Assembly: GCF_003044935.1 (NCBI RefSeq)
Contig: NZ_POXP01000001.1
Span: 310,001 to 374,000 of the forward strand
DNA length: 64,000 nt
Reading direction: 5' to 3'
From: Neisseria subflava
GTDB lineage: Bacteria; Pseudomonadota; Gammaproteobacteria; Burkholderiales; Neisseriaceae
The notes under the pieces were generated by a model that worked only from the letters and a program-made list of their open reading frames with translations, had not been told where the DNA came from and searched no databases. Below are positions 45,704 to 53,647 of the stretch, piece after piece (within the stretch, counting starts at the first letter, position 1; every line of letters begins with the position of its first letter). The position numbers were made by a program, and so were the translations under genes.

Positions 45704-45738
45704 TAAAGGCCGTCTGAATATTTCAGACGGCCTTTTTA
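45704..45738. terminator. Bidirectional DUS-pair terminator
   Basis: AAAGGCCGTCTGAA and TTCAGACGGCCTTTT between the convergent dld and NSS transporter genes. Confidence 0.85.
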
Positions 45739-45750
45739 TATGCTTGCTTA

Positions 45751-47115
45751 TCAGAACAGGTTGCTGATGAAAATCAGCAGAATCACCAACGGCACGAGGT
45801 ATTTCACATAAGCAAACCAAATATTGACCGTCGTATGGTTGCCTTTATAGAGCAATTCGTCCTTCGCTTCATCCTTCATCACGAAACCGACAAACAGCGC
45901 GGAGCCGAGCGCGGTCAGCATAAACAGGATATTGCCGCTGATATAGTCAAAGGCATCAAAAATGTTTTTACCAAACACGGAAATATCTTTCCATGGGCCG
46001 TAGCTCAAAATAGACGGAATGTTGCCGAAGATGAAGATGGCGGCCAAGACAATCGTAATCGCGGCGGTACGGCGGATTTTGGTTTTCTCCTGAATCGTCG
46101 TAATCAACACTTCATAAATCGTCAGAGAAGTCGTCAGCGCGGCAATCAGAAGCAGTGAGAAGAAAATCACTGCAAACACCGGGCCTGCCCACATATTGGA
46201 AAACACGATCGGCAGGCTTTGGAACACCAGCGTCGGGCCGGAGTTAGGGGCGACGCCAAAGCTGAAGAGGGAAGGGAAAATCATAAAGCCGGCCAACACG
46301 GCAATCAAAGTGTTGGTAATCGCGGTAATCACGGCCGTCTGAACCAGATTTTCGTTTTTATCCAGATAGCTGGATAACGTAATCATCACGCCGAAACCCA
46401 AGCTTAAGGCGAAGAATACTTGGCCCAAAACGAAGACGAACAGTTCGGCTGTAATTTTGCTGAAGTCAGGCTTCAGATAGAAGATGATGCCTTCCATTGC
46501 GCCCGGCAGGGTAACGTTGCGCACAACCATGGCAATCAGGAATAAAAACAGCAAAGGCATCAGGTATTTTGCCGCTTTTTCAATACCACCGATCACGCCT
46601 TTGACCAAGATCCATTGGTTCACAACCACAAATAGGAAGGTGTAAAACGCAATTTCCCAAGGGCTGTTTTCGATGTGTTCGGTAAAGAAGCTTTTGGTGA
46701 CTTCTCCGGAAACCGGACTGGAAATGTCCAAATTGCCGCCGATGATATTGATGATGTAGCTGATAACCCAGCCGCCGAGCACCATGTAATAGGCCATGAT
46801 GCCGAATGCGCCGAGCAGGCCCATCCAGCCGACCAATTTCCAAACTTTGGCAACGGGTTTGCCATTCATTGTGCCGCCAAACGCATCCAGCGCGTTCACG
46901 CCTTTACGGCGGCCGATGACGTTTTCCACCAAAATCATCGGAATACCGATGACCAGCATGGCGATACAGAACAGAAACACATATGCACCGCCGCCGTTTT
47001 CACCGACCAAATACGGGAAACGCCAAGTTGCACCAAAGCCGACAGTCGCGCCGGCAACGGTAAGGATGTAAGTCAAACGGTTGGACCAGGTTTGACGGGG
47101 TTGATTGGAAGACAT
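45751..47115 (-). CDS. Neurotransmitter:sodium symporter family (NSS/SNF) transporter
   Basis: Sodium-coupled amino-acid or related solute importer with the LeuT fold. 454 residues and about 11-12 transmembrane segments. The first segment TWSNRLTYILTVAGATVGFGATWRFPYLV contains the unwound GFGNxWRFP-like site, here GFGATWRFP. GGGAYVFLFCIAMLVIGIPMILVENVIGR follows. The substrate is not predictable. Upstream lie 781 bases without a gene that I can support (47116-47896), except for the sRNA candidate. Confidence 0.9.
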   Translation of the reverse strand: MSSNQPRQTWSNRLTYILTVAGATVGFGATWRFPYLVGENGGGAYVFLFCIAMLVIGIPMILVENVIGRRKGVNALDAFGGTMNGKPVAKVWKLVGWMGLLGAFGIMAYYMVLGGWVISYIINIIGGNLDISSPVSGEVTKSFFTEHIENSPWEIAFYTFLFVVVNQWILVKGVIGGIEKAAKYLMPLLFLFLIAMVVRNVTLPGAMEGIIFYLKPDFSKITAELFVFVLGQVFFALSLGFGVMITLSSYLDKNENLVQTAVITAITNTLIAVLAGFMIFPSLFSFGVAPNSGPTLVFQSLPIVFSNMWAGPVFAVIFFSLLLIAALTTSLTIYEVLITTIQEKTKIRRTAAITIVLAAIFIFGNIPSILSYGPWKDISVFGKNIFDAFDYISGNILFMLTALGSALFVGFVMKDEAKDELLYKGNHTTVNIWFAYVKYLVPLVILLIFISNLF

Positions 47116-47654
47116 AAATACTCAGATGCATTAAAATAAAGACAACATTTTACCGCAAAGATTTAACGAATCTTGACTAAAGTCTGAAAAGAAAATTAGT
47201 TAAAAAAACTATGTAATGAAGAATTTTTAGTGGGTTTCTCTGGTTTGCTTGGTATTGAAACCTGCAAACAGAGAATTTGTCTGAAGCGATACGAATGATT
47301 GAAAGAGCCGTAACGATAAAGGCCGTCTGAAAAGTGGGATATGGGAAAGGGTTGTTGTGAGGAGATTGGATAGCACTAAGGTGTGCTTTCAAATATGTCG
47401 GCAACAAAGATGGTATTTCTCTAAGGTTGTCTAATAACATCCTGTAACCTTAGCTTGGATAGTCGCCGATGGTTTTTCTTTCTATAAAACGATTTGTCTG
47501 AAATTGGAATGGTACAGATTGATGCGGAAGAGACGAGAAAGAGAAAAGGAGGAATGGCAAGGTAATGAGTGGGAGATGAGGTTTAGTAATGATGGCTTCT
47601 TTAGATGAGAAAGGCCGTCTGAAAGTACGCCCGCTTGATTGCCAAATTTTAGAT

Positions 47655-47765
47655 AAAAAAAACCATCTATACTAAGGGGAAAGTATAGATGGCCAAACAC
47701 ATTACGGGGAAAACGTCTTACTCACTTACTCACTTCTTTCGAAGCAAGTGTTACTCAGACAGGCG
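47655..47765 (-). ncRNA. Candidate small regulatory RNA with C/U-rich loops
   Basis: Reading leftwards from a TATAAT at 47772-47767, the presumed transcript begins near 47760. It contains a hairpin CACTT...AAGTG (with inner CTT/AAG), the repeat GTGAGTAAGTGAGTAA, a single-stranded UUUUCCCC, and a strong terminator: stem CCATCTATACT/AGTATAGATGG (47692-47663), loop UUCCCCUU, and eight U. It is not DUS-based, unlike most terminators here. C/U-rich loops are typical of sRNAs that pair with Shine-Dalgarno regions. The alternative is a distal terminator of rsuA, 205 bases upstream. Confidence 0.5.
47663..47692 (-). terminator. Strong Rho-independent terminator (leftward)
   Basis: An 11-base perfect stem, eight-base loop UUCCCCUU and a following run of eight U at 47662-47655 on the leftward strand. 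Confidence 0.85.
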
Positions 47766-47766
47766 A

Positions 47767-47798
47767 ATTATACAATAGTTCAGTCTTTACAGTGTTAA
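47767..47798 (-). promoter_or_regulatory. Possible promoter of the sRNA candidate
   Basis: TATAAT at 47772-47767 is a perfect -10. The best upstream hexamer is TTAACA at 47798-47793, but the spacing of 20 is long, so a factor or a weaker -35 may be involved. Confidence 0.4.
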
Positions 47799-47896
47799 AT
47801 TCTGTTAAATAAAAATGATAAGATTTAGATGTTTGATTTTAAATAAATAAAAAATCCATATTGTTTAAAAATTTATCGAAAAAATTTAGAACTTTT

Positions 47897-48580
47897 TTAG
47901 ATTTGGATAAATTTCCATTCTCCCGCGGCCAAATCATCGACATTCCAGTCGCCGAATTTCTCACGGTGGAGCTGCTCGACACGGTTGCCTGCGGCTGCAA
48001 TCATGCGTTTGACCTGATGGTATTTACCCTCGGTAATGGTCATCATCAATGTGGTTGGGGCGGCTAATACTGCTTCGACTGCGGCGACGGTTTCATGATC
48101 GTCATGCAGGAGAACGCCGTTTTTCAGCGTAGTGCAAAGGGTATCGTCGGCAGGATGTTTCAAAGTGACACGGTAGAGCTTCGGAACTTTGTGTTTGGGC
48201 GAGGTAACGCGATGGTTAAATTGCCCGTCGTTGGTAATAAGAATAATGCCGGTTGTGTCTGCATCCAAGCGGCCGACTGCCTGCATATCGATATTGCGCA
48301 TGTGGTCGGGAAACAGACTGAAGATGCTTGGATATTGCTGGGGTTTGTGCGAAGTTTCGTAATCTGCAGGTTTATGAAGCAGAATGTAGAAATAGGGCAT
48401 GGGGACGGCGGCAATTTCTTCGCCGTCAACAGACAGGGTGTGCACTTGAGACGGGTCGATATTGTCTTTGGCACGATTATGAATTTCGCCGTTAATGGCA
48501 ATGCAGTCATTGTCTATCAGCCATTGGCATTGCTTGCGGCTGCCGAGGCCTTGCGATTGGATGTATTTGAGCAGTTGCAT
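47897..48580 (-). CDS. rsuA: 16S rRNA pseudouridine synthase RsuA-like
   Basis: 227 residues. N-terminal S4-like RNA-binding part (LLKYIQSQGLGSRKQCQWLI), then the catalytic QAVGRLDADTTGIILITNDG with the nucleophilic aspartate, and ITEGKYHQVKRMIAAAGNRVEQLHREKFG at the C-terminus, all typical of the RsuA/RluB/E/F group. RsuA (Psi516) is the best fit by size and S4 domain. The C-terminal end is AT-rich DNA merging into the long gap that holds the sRNA candidate. Confidence 0.87.
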   Translation of the reverse strand: MQLLKYIQSQGLGSRKQCQWLIDNDCIAINGEIHNRAKDNIDPSQVHTLSVDGEEIAAVPMPYFYILLHKPADYETSHKPQQYPSIFSLFPDHMRNIDMQAVGRLDADTTGIILITNDGQFNHRVTSPKHKVPKLYRVTLKHPADDTLCTTLKNGVLLHDDHETVAAVEAVLAAPTTLMMTITEGKYHQVKRMIAAAGNRVEQLHREKFGDWNVDDLAAGEWKFIQI

Positions 48581-48726
48581 GGTTGGTTGAAAAGTAGGAA
48601 ATGTTCAGACGGCCTTTATTGTACTGGAAAACCGGTTTTGAGGCTGTCTGAAAAGTAGGGGCAAAAAAATCGCCCCTTTAAAATGTTAAGGGGCGCAAAA
48701 GGAACACAAACCACTACCAAAAACTG

Positions 48727-49203
48727 TTACAGGGCAAATTCTCCTATTTGATGTGTTGCCGGATAAAGTGCTTTCATCAAGTCATGTGGTGAAAGCGAAA
48801 AATCTTTGCTGTTTGTCGTCAGACGGCCTTGCTGAGGCGTTAGCTCAAGCAATCGTGCGTTTGCCGATTGGATAAACTTGTTTTTCGTGCGCTGCATTTT
48901 TCTTTGCAGGGCGGAAACAACGCGGTTGTACAGACTGTCTTTTTGTTTGACTTCGCGTGTACCGGCAACCCAGCTCAAACGCGTATTGCCGTCTTCATCT
49001 TCAATCAGCAGGATGCCGGTTTCTGATTGGGGCGATTTGCCCATGCAAGGGAGCCAAACATAATAGCGGCCATCTAAAGTAATGAATACTGCGTCGTGTA
49101 CTTCGCACTCATCGCAACACTTGGTGGCGATTAAAGAGCGGATGGCTTGTTGGTGCAGTCTCAGAATGTCAAGGGAGACTTGCTTAAAAATACTTTCGGG
49201 CAT
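48727..49203 (-). CDS. Small PNPOx/HugZ-like protein, possibly iron-regulated
   Basis: 158 residues, cytoplasmic. DAVFITLDGRYYVWLPCMG and TGILLIEDEDGNTRLSWVAGTREV, with a final LTPQQGRLTTNSKDFSLSPHDLMKAL, follow the order of HugZ-type heme-utilisation proteins (split-barrel FMN-binding fold), but the similarity is distant and the protein is short. I give no symbol. AAGGAG precedes the start. A promoter and a Fur-box-like site lie upstream (49254-49297), which would fit a role in iron or heme use. The alternative is an unrelated small protein. Confidence 0.6.
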   Translation of the reverse strand: MPESIFKQVSLDILRLHQQAIRSLIATKCCDECEVHDAVFITLDGRYYVWLPCMGKSPQSETGILLIEDEDGNTRLSWVAGTREVKQKDSLYNRVVSALQRKMQRTKNKFIQSANARLLELTPQQGRLTTNSKDFSLSPHDLMKALYPATHQIGEFAL

Positions 49204-49253
49204 TTTCTTCTCCTTTCATTCTGTTGTGCGGTTGTTTTGTTTCGATGGGTTGT

Positions 49254-49297
49254 ATTATACGGCGATTTTCTAAATTTGCAAATGATAATTGTTCCTA
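49254..49297 (-). promoter_or_regulatory. Promoter with Fur-box-like site
   Basis: On the leftward strand, TATAAT (49259-49254), 17 bases, then TTTGCA (49282-49277). GCAAATGATAATTGTTCCT (49279-49297, plus strand) matches the 19-base Fur consensus at about 12 positions and covers the -35, the place for repression. The following AT-rich stretch to 49417 has no gene. Confidence 0.45.
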
Positions 49298-49417
49298 TTA
49301 TTTAATTTATAAGTAAGATATTAATTATTAAAGAAATTAAATTTAAAAAATTTTTTTAGAAATTGGGCTTTCTACTTAAAAATGCAGTAATAGATAGCCA
49401 TTAAATGCAAAAAGAAT

Positions 49418-49502
49418 AAAGGCCGTCTGAAAAAATCCAGCTATAAAAAGGTATTTCAAAAGCAGCTAAAGTTTTGCTGACTATACATTTCAGACGGCCT
49501 TC
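49418..49502 (+). repeat. Widely spaced inverted DUS pair before dnaQ
   Basis: AAAGGCCGTCTGAA and TTCAGACGGCCTT are separated by about 57 bases. The long loop makes an efficient terminator unlikely. It lies 44 bases upstream of dnaQ. Confidence 0.6.
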
Positions 49503-49545
49503 AGTATGATTCAGGACGTTTTGATAATTGCAGAAACTACCAACC

Positions 49546-50283
49546 ATGAGCCAACGTCAGATTATCCTCGATACGGAAACTACGGGTCTTTATCCTGAAA
49601 ACGGCGACCGTCTGGTCGAATTTGCCGGCTTGGAAATGATCAACCGCCAAATGACCGACTCCAACCTTCATTTATATGTCCACCCCGAACGCGATATGCC
49701 GGAGGAAGCGGCGAAGGTGCATGGTTTGACGATTGAAGTATTGGAAGCGAAGAATGCGCCGCCGTTTGCCCAAGTGGGTAAACAGATTGCTGACTTTATA
49801 CGTGGTGCAGAGCTGATTATCCATAATGCCAAGTTTGACGTCGGCTTCCTGAATATGGAATTCCGCCGCATGGGCTTGCCTTCTATTGAGGAACTGGGTT
49901 GTAAAGTGACCGACACGCTGGCTATGGCACGTGAAATGTTTCCGGGACAAAAGGCAAGCTTGGATGCGTTGTGTAACCGCTTTTCCGTTGACCGCAGCAA
50001 ACGGGTCTTGCACGGCGCGTTAATCGACTGTGAGCTTTTGGGTGAAGTCTATCTTGCCATGACGCGTCAGCAGTTCGACCTGATGGGCGGCGAGTCGGAA
50101 GAAGAGGGCGAAGTCAAACAAACCGTTATTGCGGAAACCAAACGTACGTCGCAGTTGAAAGTCATCAAAGCCAATGCGGACGAGCTGGCCGCACATGAAA
50201 AATATTTGGACGATTTGGGAGAAGCGTGTGTATGGCGCAAGGTTGAAACGCCTGATGAGGCCAATGCCGGAGCGTCAGCATGA
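49546..50283 (+). CDS. dnaQ: DNA polymerase III epsilon subunit (proofreading exonuclease)
   Basis: 3'-5' exonuclease of the replicative polymerase. 245 residues from ATG 49546. Exo I motif LDTETTGLYPENGDRLVEF (Asp9, Glu11), Exo II region IHNAKFDVGFLNMEF, and Exo III HGALIDCELLGEVYL are present. The C-terminal linker and polymerase-binding end (HEKYLDDLGEACVWRK) is conserved. Its stop overlaps the ispD start (ATGA), an unusual coupling of replication and isoprenoid genes but common in Neisseria. Confidence 0.96.
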   Translation: MSQRQIILDTETTGLYPENGDRLVEFAGLEMINRQMTDSNLHLYVHPERDMPEEAAKVHGLTIEVLEAKNAPPFAQVGKQIADFIRGAELIIHNAKFDVGFLNMEFRRMGLPSIEELGCKVTDTLAMAREMFPGQKASLDALCNRFSVDRSKRVLHGALIDCELLGEVYLAMTRQQFDLMGGESEEEGEVKQTVIAETKRTSQLKVIKANADELAAHEKYLDDLGEACVWRKVETPDEANAGASA

Positions 50284-50966
50284 TACGCCGCAATATCGCT
50301 TTGATTCCTGCTGCCGGTGTGGGAGCGCGATTTGGTGCAGGAAAACCAAAACAATATGTTGAAATCAATGGTAAAACCGTATTGCAACATACCATAGAAA
50401 TCTTTGAGCAACACCCCCGCATAGATTTAATTGCCGTTATTCTTTCGCCGGAAGATTCGGTTTTTCAGACTGCCCTGTCTGAGAAAGTACGCGTCTTTCG
50501 AGTAGGCGGCGCAAGTCGTGCCGAAACGGTACGCAATGGCGTATCTACTTTATTAGAACAAGGTTTGGCCGAGGCACAAGACAATATCTTGGTTCATGAT
50601 GCCGCGCGCTGTTGCTTGCCTGCTGAAGCATTAACACGTTTGCTTGATGAGGCTGAAGAGAGCAATGAGGGCGGTATTCTGGCCATACCGGTGGCCGATA
50701 CGCTCAAGCGGGCAGACGGCAGTCATCATATTGATGAAACCGTTGCACGCGCAGGATTATGGCAGGCGCAAACGCCGCAGCTTTTTCAGACGGCCTTATT
50801 AAATCGCGCCTTATCGGTTGATGATTTGAGTGAGATTACGGATGAAGCGTCAGCAGTTGAAAAACTGGGTATCCGGCCGCGCTTGGTGCAGGGCGATACG
50901 CGTAATTTAAAATTGACGCTGCCGCAAGACGAATACATTGTCAGATTGTTGCTCAAGGCCGTCTGA
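50280..50966 (+). CDS. ispD: 2-C-methyl-D-erythritol 4-phosphate cytidylyltransferase
   Basis: Third step of the MEP pathway: attaches CMP to MEP. 228 residues. Nucleotide-binding [19 protein letters not shown] at the N-terminus and [18 protein letters not shown]. The last codons AAG GCC GTC TGA are a DUS, so the uptake sequence supplies both the C-terminal Ala-Val and the stop. It precedes ispF by 32 bases, the usual ispD-ispF pairing. Confidence 0.95.
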   Translation: MIRRNIALIPAAGVGARFGAGKPKQYVEINGKTVLQHTIEIFEQHPRIDLIAVILSPEDSVFQTALSEKVRVFRVGGASRAETVRNGVSTLLEQGLAEAQDNILVHDAARCCLPAEALTRLLDEAEESNEGGILAIPVADTLKRADGSHHIDETVARAGLWQAQTPQLFQTALLNRALSVDDLSEITDEASAVEKLGIRPRLVQGDTRNLKLTLPQDEYIVRLLLKAV

Positions 50967-50998
50967 ACAATCAAAACCCATTATTTAAGGAAGCAAAC

Positions 50999-51478
50999 AT
51001 GAATATCCGTATCGGACAGGGCTACGATGTCCATCAGTTGGTCGAAGGGCGAGATTTGATACTCGGCGGCGTAAACATTCCGTTTGAAAAAGGCTTGCTG
51101 GGTCATTCAGATGCCGATGCGCTGTTGCATGCGATTACCGATGCTCTGTTGGGTGCGGCCGGTTTGGGCGATATCGGCAGCCATTTTCCCGATACTGCCG
51201 CCGAGTTCAAAGATGCTGACAGCCGTGTGCTGTTGCGCGAGGCTTATCAAAGCGTGCAGGCATTGGGTTGGAAGGTGGTTAATGTCGATACGACCGTGAT
51301 TGCGCAAAAGCCAAAACTTGCGCCACATATTCCGGCAATGCGCGCCAATATTGCCTCAGATTTGGGTTTGCCTGAAAACTGCGTGAACATCAAGGGTAAA
51401 ACCAACGAAAAACTTGGCTATCTGGGACGTATGGAAGCCATTGAAGCACAAGCGGCAGTATTGCTGATTAAAGCCTAA
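50999..51478 (+). CDS. ispF: 2-C-methyl-D-erythritol 2,4-cyclodiphosphate synthase
   Basis: Fifth step of the MEP pathway. 159 residues. The zinc ligands Asp10 and His12 in GQGYDVHQL and the His of [20 protein letters not shown] are visible, as is the final [20 protein letters not shown] stretch ([16 protein letters not shown]). AAGGAA precedes the start. Confidence 0.97.
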   Translation: MNIRIGQGYDVHQLVEGRDLILGGVNIPFEKGLLGHSDADALLHAITDALLGAAGLGDIGSHFPDTAAEFKDADSRVLLREAYQSVQALGWKVVNVDTTVIAQKPKLAPHIPAMRANIASDLGLPENCVNIKGKTNEKLGYLGRMEAIEAQAAVLLIKA

Positions 51479-51521
51479 GAGCTTAAAATTACTTTATTAT
51501 TCAAACTGAAAGACTGACAAT

Positions 51522-52193
51522 ATGGCAACTCAAGACGAACTTAAACGCATTGCCGCCGAAAAAGCGGTGGAATATGTTCCTGAAAACGAATACATCGGTA
51601 TCGGTACCGGCTCTACCATCAACTTTTTTATCGAAGCTTTGGGTAAAAGCGGTAAGAAAATCAAGGGTGCCGTATCTACTTCTAAAAAATCCAGCGAGCT
51701 TTTGGCAAAATACGAGATTCCAGAAGTTTCACTGAATGAAGTGATGGGTTTGGCGGTTTATGTTGACGGCGCAGATGAAGTCAACCACGCGCTGCAAATG
51801 ATTAAAGGTGGCGGCGGTGCGCATTTGAACGAAAAAATCGTGGCCAGCGCATCCGATAAATTTGTCTGTATCGCTGATGAAAGCAAATACGTTTCCCGTT
51901 TGGGAAAATTCCCATTGCCGGTCGAAGTCGTTGAAAATGCCCGTTCGCTGGTGTCGCGCAAACTGCTTGCCATGGGCGGACAACCTGAGTTGCGTGTCGG
52001 CTATACTACTTTCTATGGCAACCAAATCGTCGATGTTCACGGCCTCAATATCGACCAAGCCCTGAAAATGGAAGACGAAATCAACAAAATCACCGGCGTA
52101 CTCGAAAACGGTATTTTTGCCCGCGATGCCGCCGATGTGTTGGTTTTGGGTACGGCAGAAGGTGCAAAAGTCATCTTGCCTTGTCAGGATTAA
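51522..52193 (+). CDS. rpiA: Ribose-5-phosphate isomerase A
   Basis: Pentose phosphate pathway isomerase. 223 residues. GIGTGSTINFFIEAL binds the substrate phosphate; VYVDGADEVNHALQMIKGGGGAHLNEKIVA contains the catalytic region. It is a single gene ending in a DUS-pair terminator. Confidence 0.97.
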   Translation: MATQDELKRIAAEKAVEYVPENEYIGIGTGSTINFFIEALGKSGKKIKGAVSTSKKSSELLAKYEIPEVSLNEVMGLAVYVDGADEVNHALQMIKGGGGAHLNEKIVASASDKFVCIADESKYVSRLGKFPLPVEVVENARSLVSRKLLAMGGQPELRVGYTTFYGNQIVDVHGLNIDQALKMEDEINKITGVLENGIFARDAADVLVLGTAEGAKVILPCQD

Positions 52194-52210
52194 TGGAGAT
52201 TAATCAATTT

Positions 52211-52252
52211 TAAAGGCCGTCTGAAAGTGCATCAGGTCTTTCAGACGGCCTT
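52211..52252 (+). terminator. DUS-pair terminator after rpiA
   Basis: TAAAGGCCGTCTGAAAG and CTTTCAGACGGCCTT with a ~10-base loop. Confidence 0.75.
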
Positions 52253-52266
52253 CAATTTGGCAAAAT

Positions 52267-53010
52267 ATGCAAATCAGTAAAATTATAAAATGGTTGCCCG
52301 TTGTTTTATCCGTGTTGGGCGCGCTTGGTTACAGCTCACGCGATACCGAGTTGATTCGTACCGGGGTAAGCGTTGCTGCAACATTGGCACAAGGCGACAA
52401 TATCGGTTTGGAAAAGGTCAATGAATGGCTGGGAAAAAATGTCGTCAAAGCCACATCTGACACCAAAGCCGAAGCTAAACCTAAACCTAAACCGGAACAA
52501 AAACAAAAGTCATCGCGACAATCCTACACATACAACGGAAAAATCATCAAAATCCATGATGGCGATACCATGCACATTATCGATAGCGACGGCAGGAAAC
52601 ATAAAATCCGTATGGCCCATATCGATGCACCAGAAATCAATCAGGCTTATGGTACGCAATCACGAGACAATCTGATTGATGCTGCATTGAATAAAAAAGC
52701 CAAAGTCCGCGTGTTTGAAGCCGATCGCTACCAGCGCGAAGTTGCCCAAGTATCAGTCGGCACGATTAACTTGAATTTAATGCAGATACGGGATGGCGCC
52801 GCATGGCATTATGAAAGTTATGCCAAAAAACAACAAAGTAAAACTGCCTACACTGACTATTCGGCCGCACAAAAACAAGCCAAGGAAAAACGTAAAGGTT
52901 TATGGAAAAAAGATAATCCGCAAGCGCCTTGGCAATTTCGCCGTCAAAACCACGAGCAGCAGAACGGTAATAAAAAGCAGTCTGATAAACAATGGTTTGG
53001 GATTTGGTAG
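52267..53010 (+). CDS. Secreted or membrane-anchored thermonuclease (SNase-like)
   Basis: 247 residues. An N-terminal hydrophobic stretch (IIKWLPVVLSVLGALGY) can act as signal peptide or anchor. A Lys/Pro-rich linker (AKPKPKPEQKQKSSRQ) follows, then a staphylococcal nuclease domain: GKIIKIHDGDTMHIIDSDGRKHKIRMAHIDAPEINQAYG with the calcium-binding aspartates and catalytic arginine, and EADRYQREVAQVSVG. The C-terminus is basic. A related neisserial thermonuclease is known to degrade neutrophil DNA traps; this role is inferred here. A DUS hairpin follows at 53022. Confidence 0.88.
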   Translation: MQISKIIKWLPVVLSVLGALGYSSRDTELIRTGVSVAATLAQGDNIGLEKVNEWLGKNVVKATSDTKAEAKPKPKPEQKQKSSRQSYTYNGKIIKIHDGDTMHIIDSDGRKHKIRMAHIDAPEINQAYGTQSRDNLIDAALNKKAKVRVFEADRYQREVAQVSVGTINLNLMQIRDGAAWHYESYAKKQQSKTAYTDYSAAQKQAKEKRKGLWKKDNPQAPWQFRRQNHEQQNGNKKQSDKQWFGIW

Positions 53011-53021
53011 GTTTTAAGAAA

Positions 53022-53051
53022 GAGGCCGTCTGAAAACTTTCAGACAGCCTT
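53022..53051 (+). terminator. DUS-pair terminator after the thermonuclease
   Basis: AGGCCGTCTGAAA and TTTCAGACAGCCTTT; the second arm carries one change in the DUS. The rest of the gap to the tRNA terminator holds no gene that I can see. Confidence 0.65.
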
Positions 53052-53155
53052 TAATCATTAAGGTTTAGTATAAGATAAGAATGAGTGGCAGGTTTATGAT
53101 TAGAGGGTAATAGAAATAAAAGTGTGGTGTAATATTTTTAAGAAGGGCGGATATG

Positions 53156-53184
53156 AAAAAAGACACCGTTAGCTGGTGTCTTTA
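53156..53184 (-). terminator. Terminator of the tRNA cluster
   Basis: AAAGACACC and GGTGTCTTT form a stem with a short loop just beyond tRNA-Ser; reading leftwards it is followed by a run of six U. Confidence 0.85.
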
Positions 53185-53189
53185 GTATC

Positions 53190-53280
53190 TGGCAGAGAGG
53201 AAGGGATTCGAACCCTCGATACGTTATTCACGTATACACGCTTTCCAGGCGTGCGACTTAAACCACTCATCCACCTCTCT
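53190..53280 (-). tRNA. tRNA-Ser (GGA)
   Basis: Leftward, 91 bases including an encoded CCA. The acceptor stem AGAGAGG/CCTCTCT, the long variable arm of a class II tRNA, anticodon GGA in CGCCTGGAAAGCG and the T-loop GGTTCGAATCC are seen. Confidence 0.93.
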
Positions 53281-53341
53281 GTGGACTATTATCCTGACTT
53301 GTTATCAGAATAATGTAAAACTTGACTGATTGATTTATCAG

Positions 53342-53428
53342 TGGTGCCCAGGAGAAGACTCGAACTTCCACACCCGTGAGGATACTAGCACCTGAAGCTA
53401 GCGCGTCTACCAATTCCGCCACCTGGGC
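53342..53428 (-). tRNA. tRNA-Leu (CAG), distal copy
   Basis: Leftward, 87 bases with encoded CCA. Acceptor GCCCAGG/CCTGGGC, anticodon loop TTCAGGT (anticodon CAG), long variable arm ATCC-TCAC-GGGT and T-loop GTTCGAGTC. It differs from the proximal copy by two compensating changes. Confidence 0.94.
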
Positions 53429-53466
53429 AATTTAAATTTTCTTAAGCAAAGAAGCACCAAATTATT

Positions 53467-53553
53467 TGGTGCCCAGGAGAAGACTCGAACTTCCACGCCC
53501 GTGAGGACACTAGCACCTGAAGCTAGCGCGTCTACCAATTCCGCCACCTGGGC
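53467..53553 (-). tRNA. tRNA-Leu (CAG), promoter-proximal copy
   Basis: Leftward, 87 bases with encoded CCA. Identical in layout to the copy at 53342, but with variable arm GTCC-TCAC-GGGC: an A-U pair replaced by G-C. Confidence 0.94.
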
Positions 53554-53611
53554 TTTGCTTTATTCTTCAATTTAAGGTAGAGTTGACTACCTGAACTGCG
53601 AAGAAGCAGCT

Positions 53612-53639
53612 ATTATATATTTTAAAAAAAGAATGTCAA
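53612..53639 (-). promoter_or_regulatory. Consensus promoter of the tRNA cluster
   Basis: On the leftward strand TTGACA (53639-53634), 16 bases, TATAAT (53617-53612): both hexamers are perfect. It begins inside the region where the divergent rnr gene starts. Confidence 0.75.
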
Positions 53640-53647
53640 CTATCAAA

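Noticed and set aside
47177..47440. 87-residue leftward frame upstream of the NSS transporter
   Set aside because: No ribosome site, biased composition, crosses a DUS; treated as non-coding.
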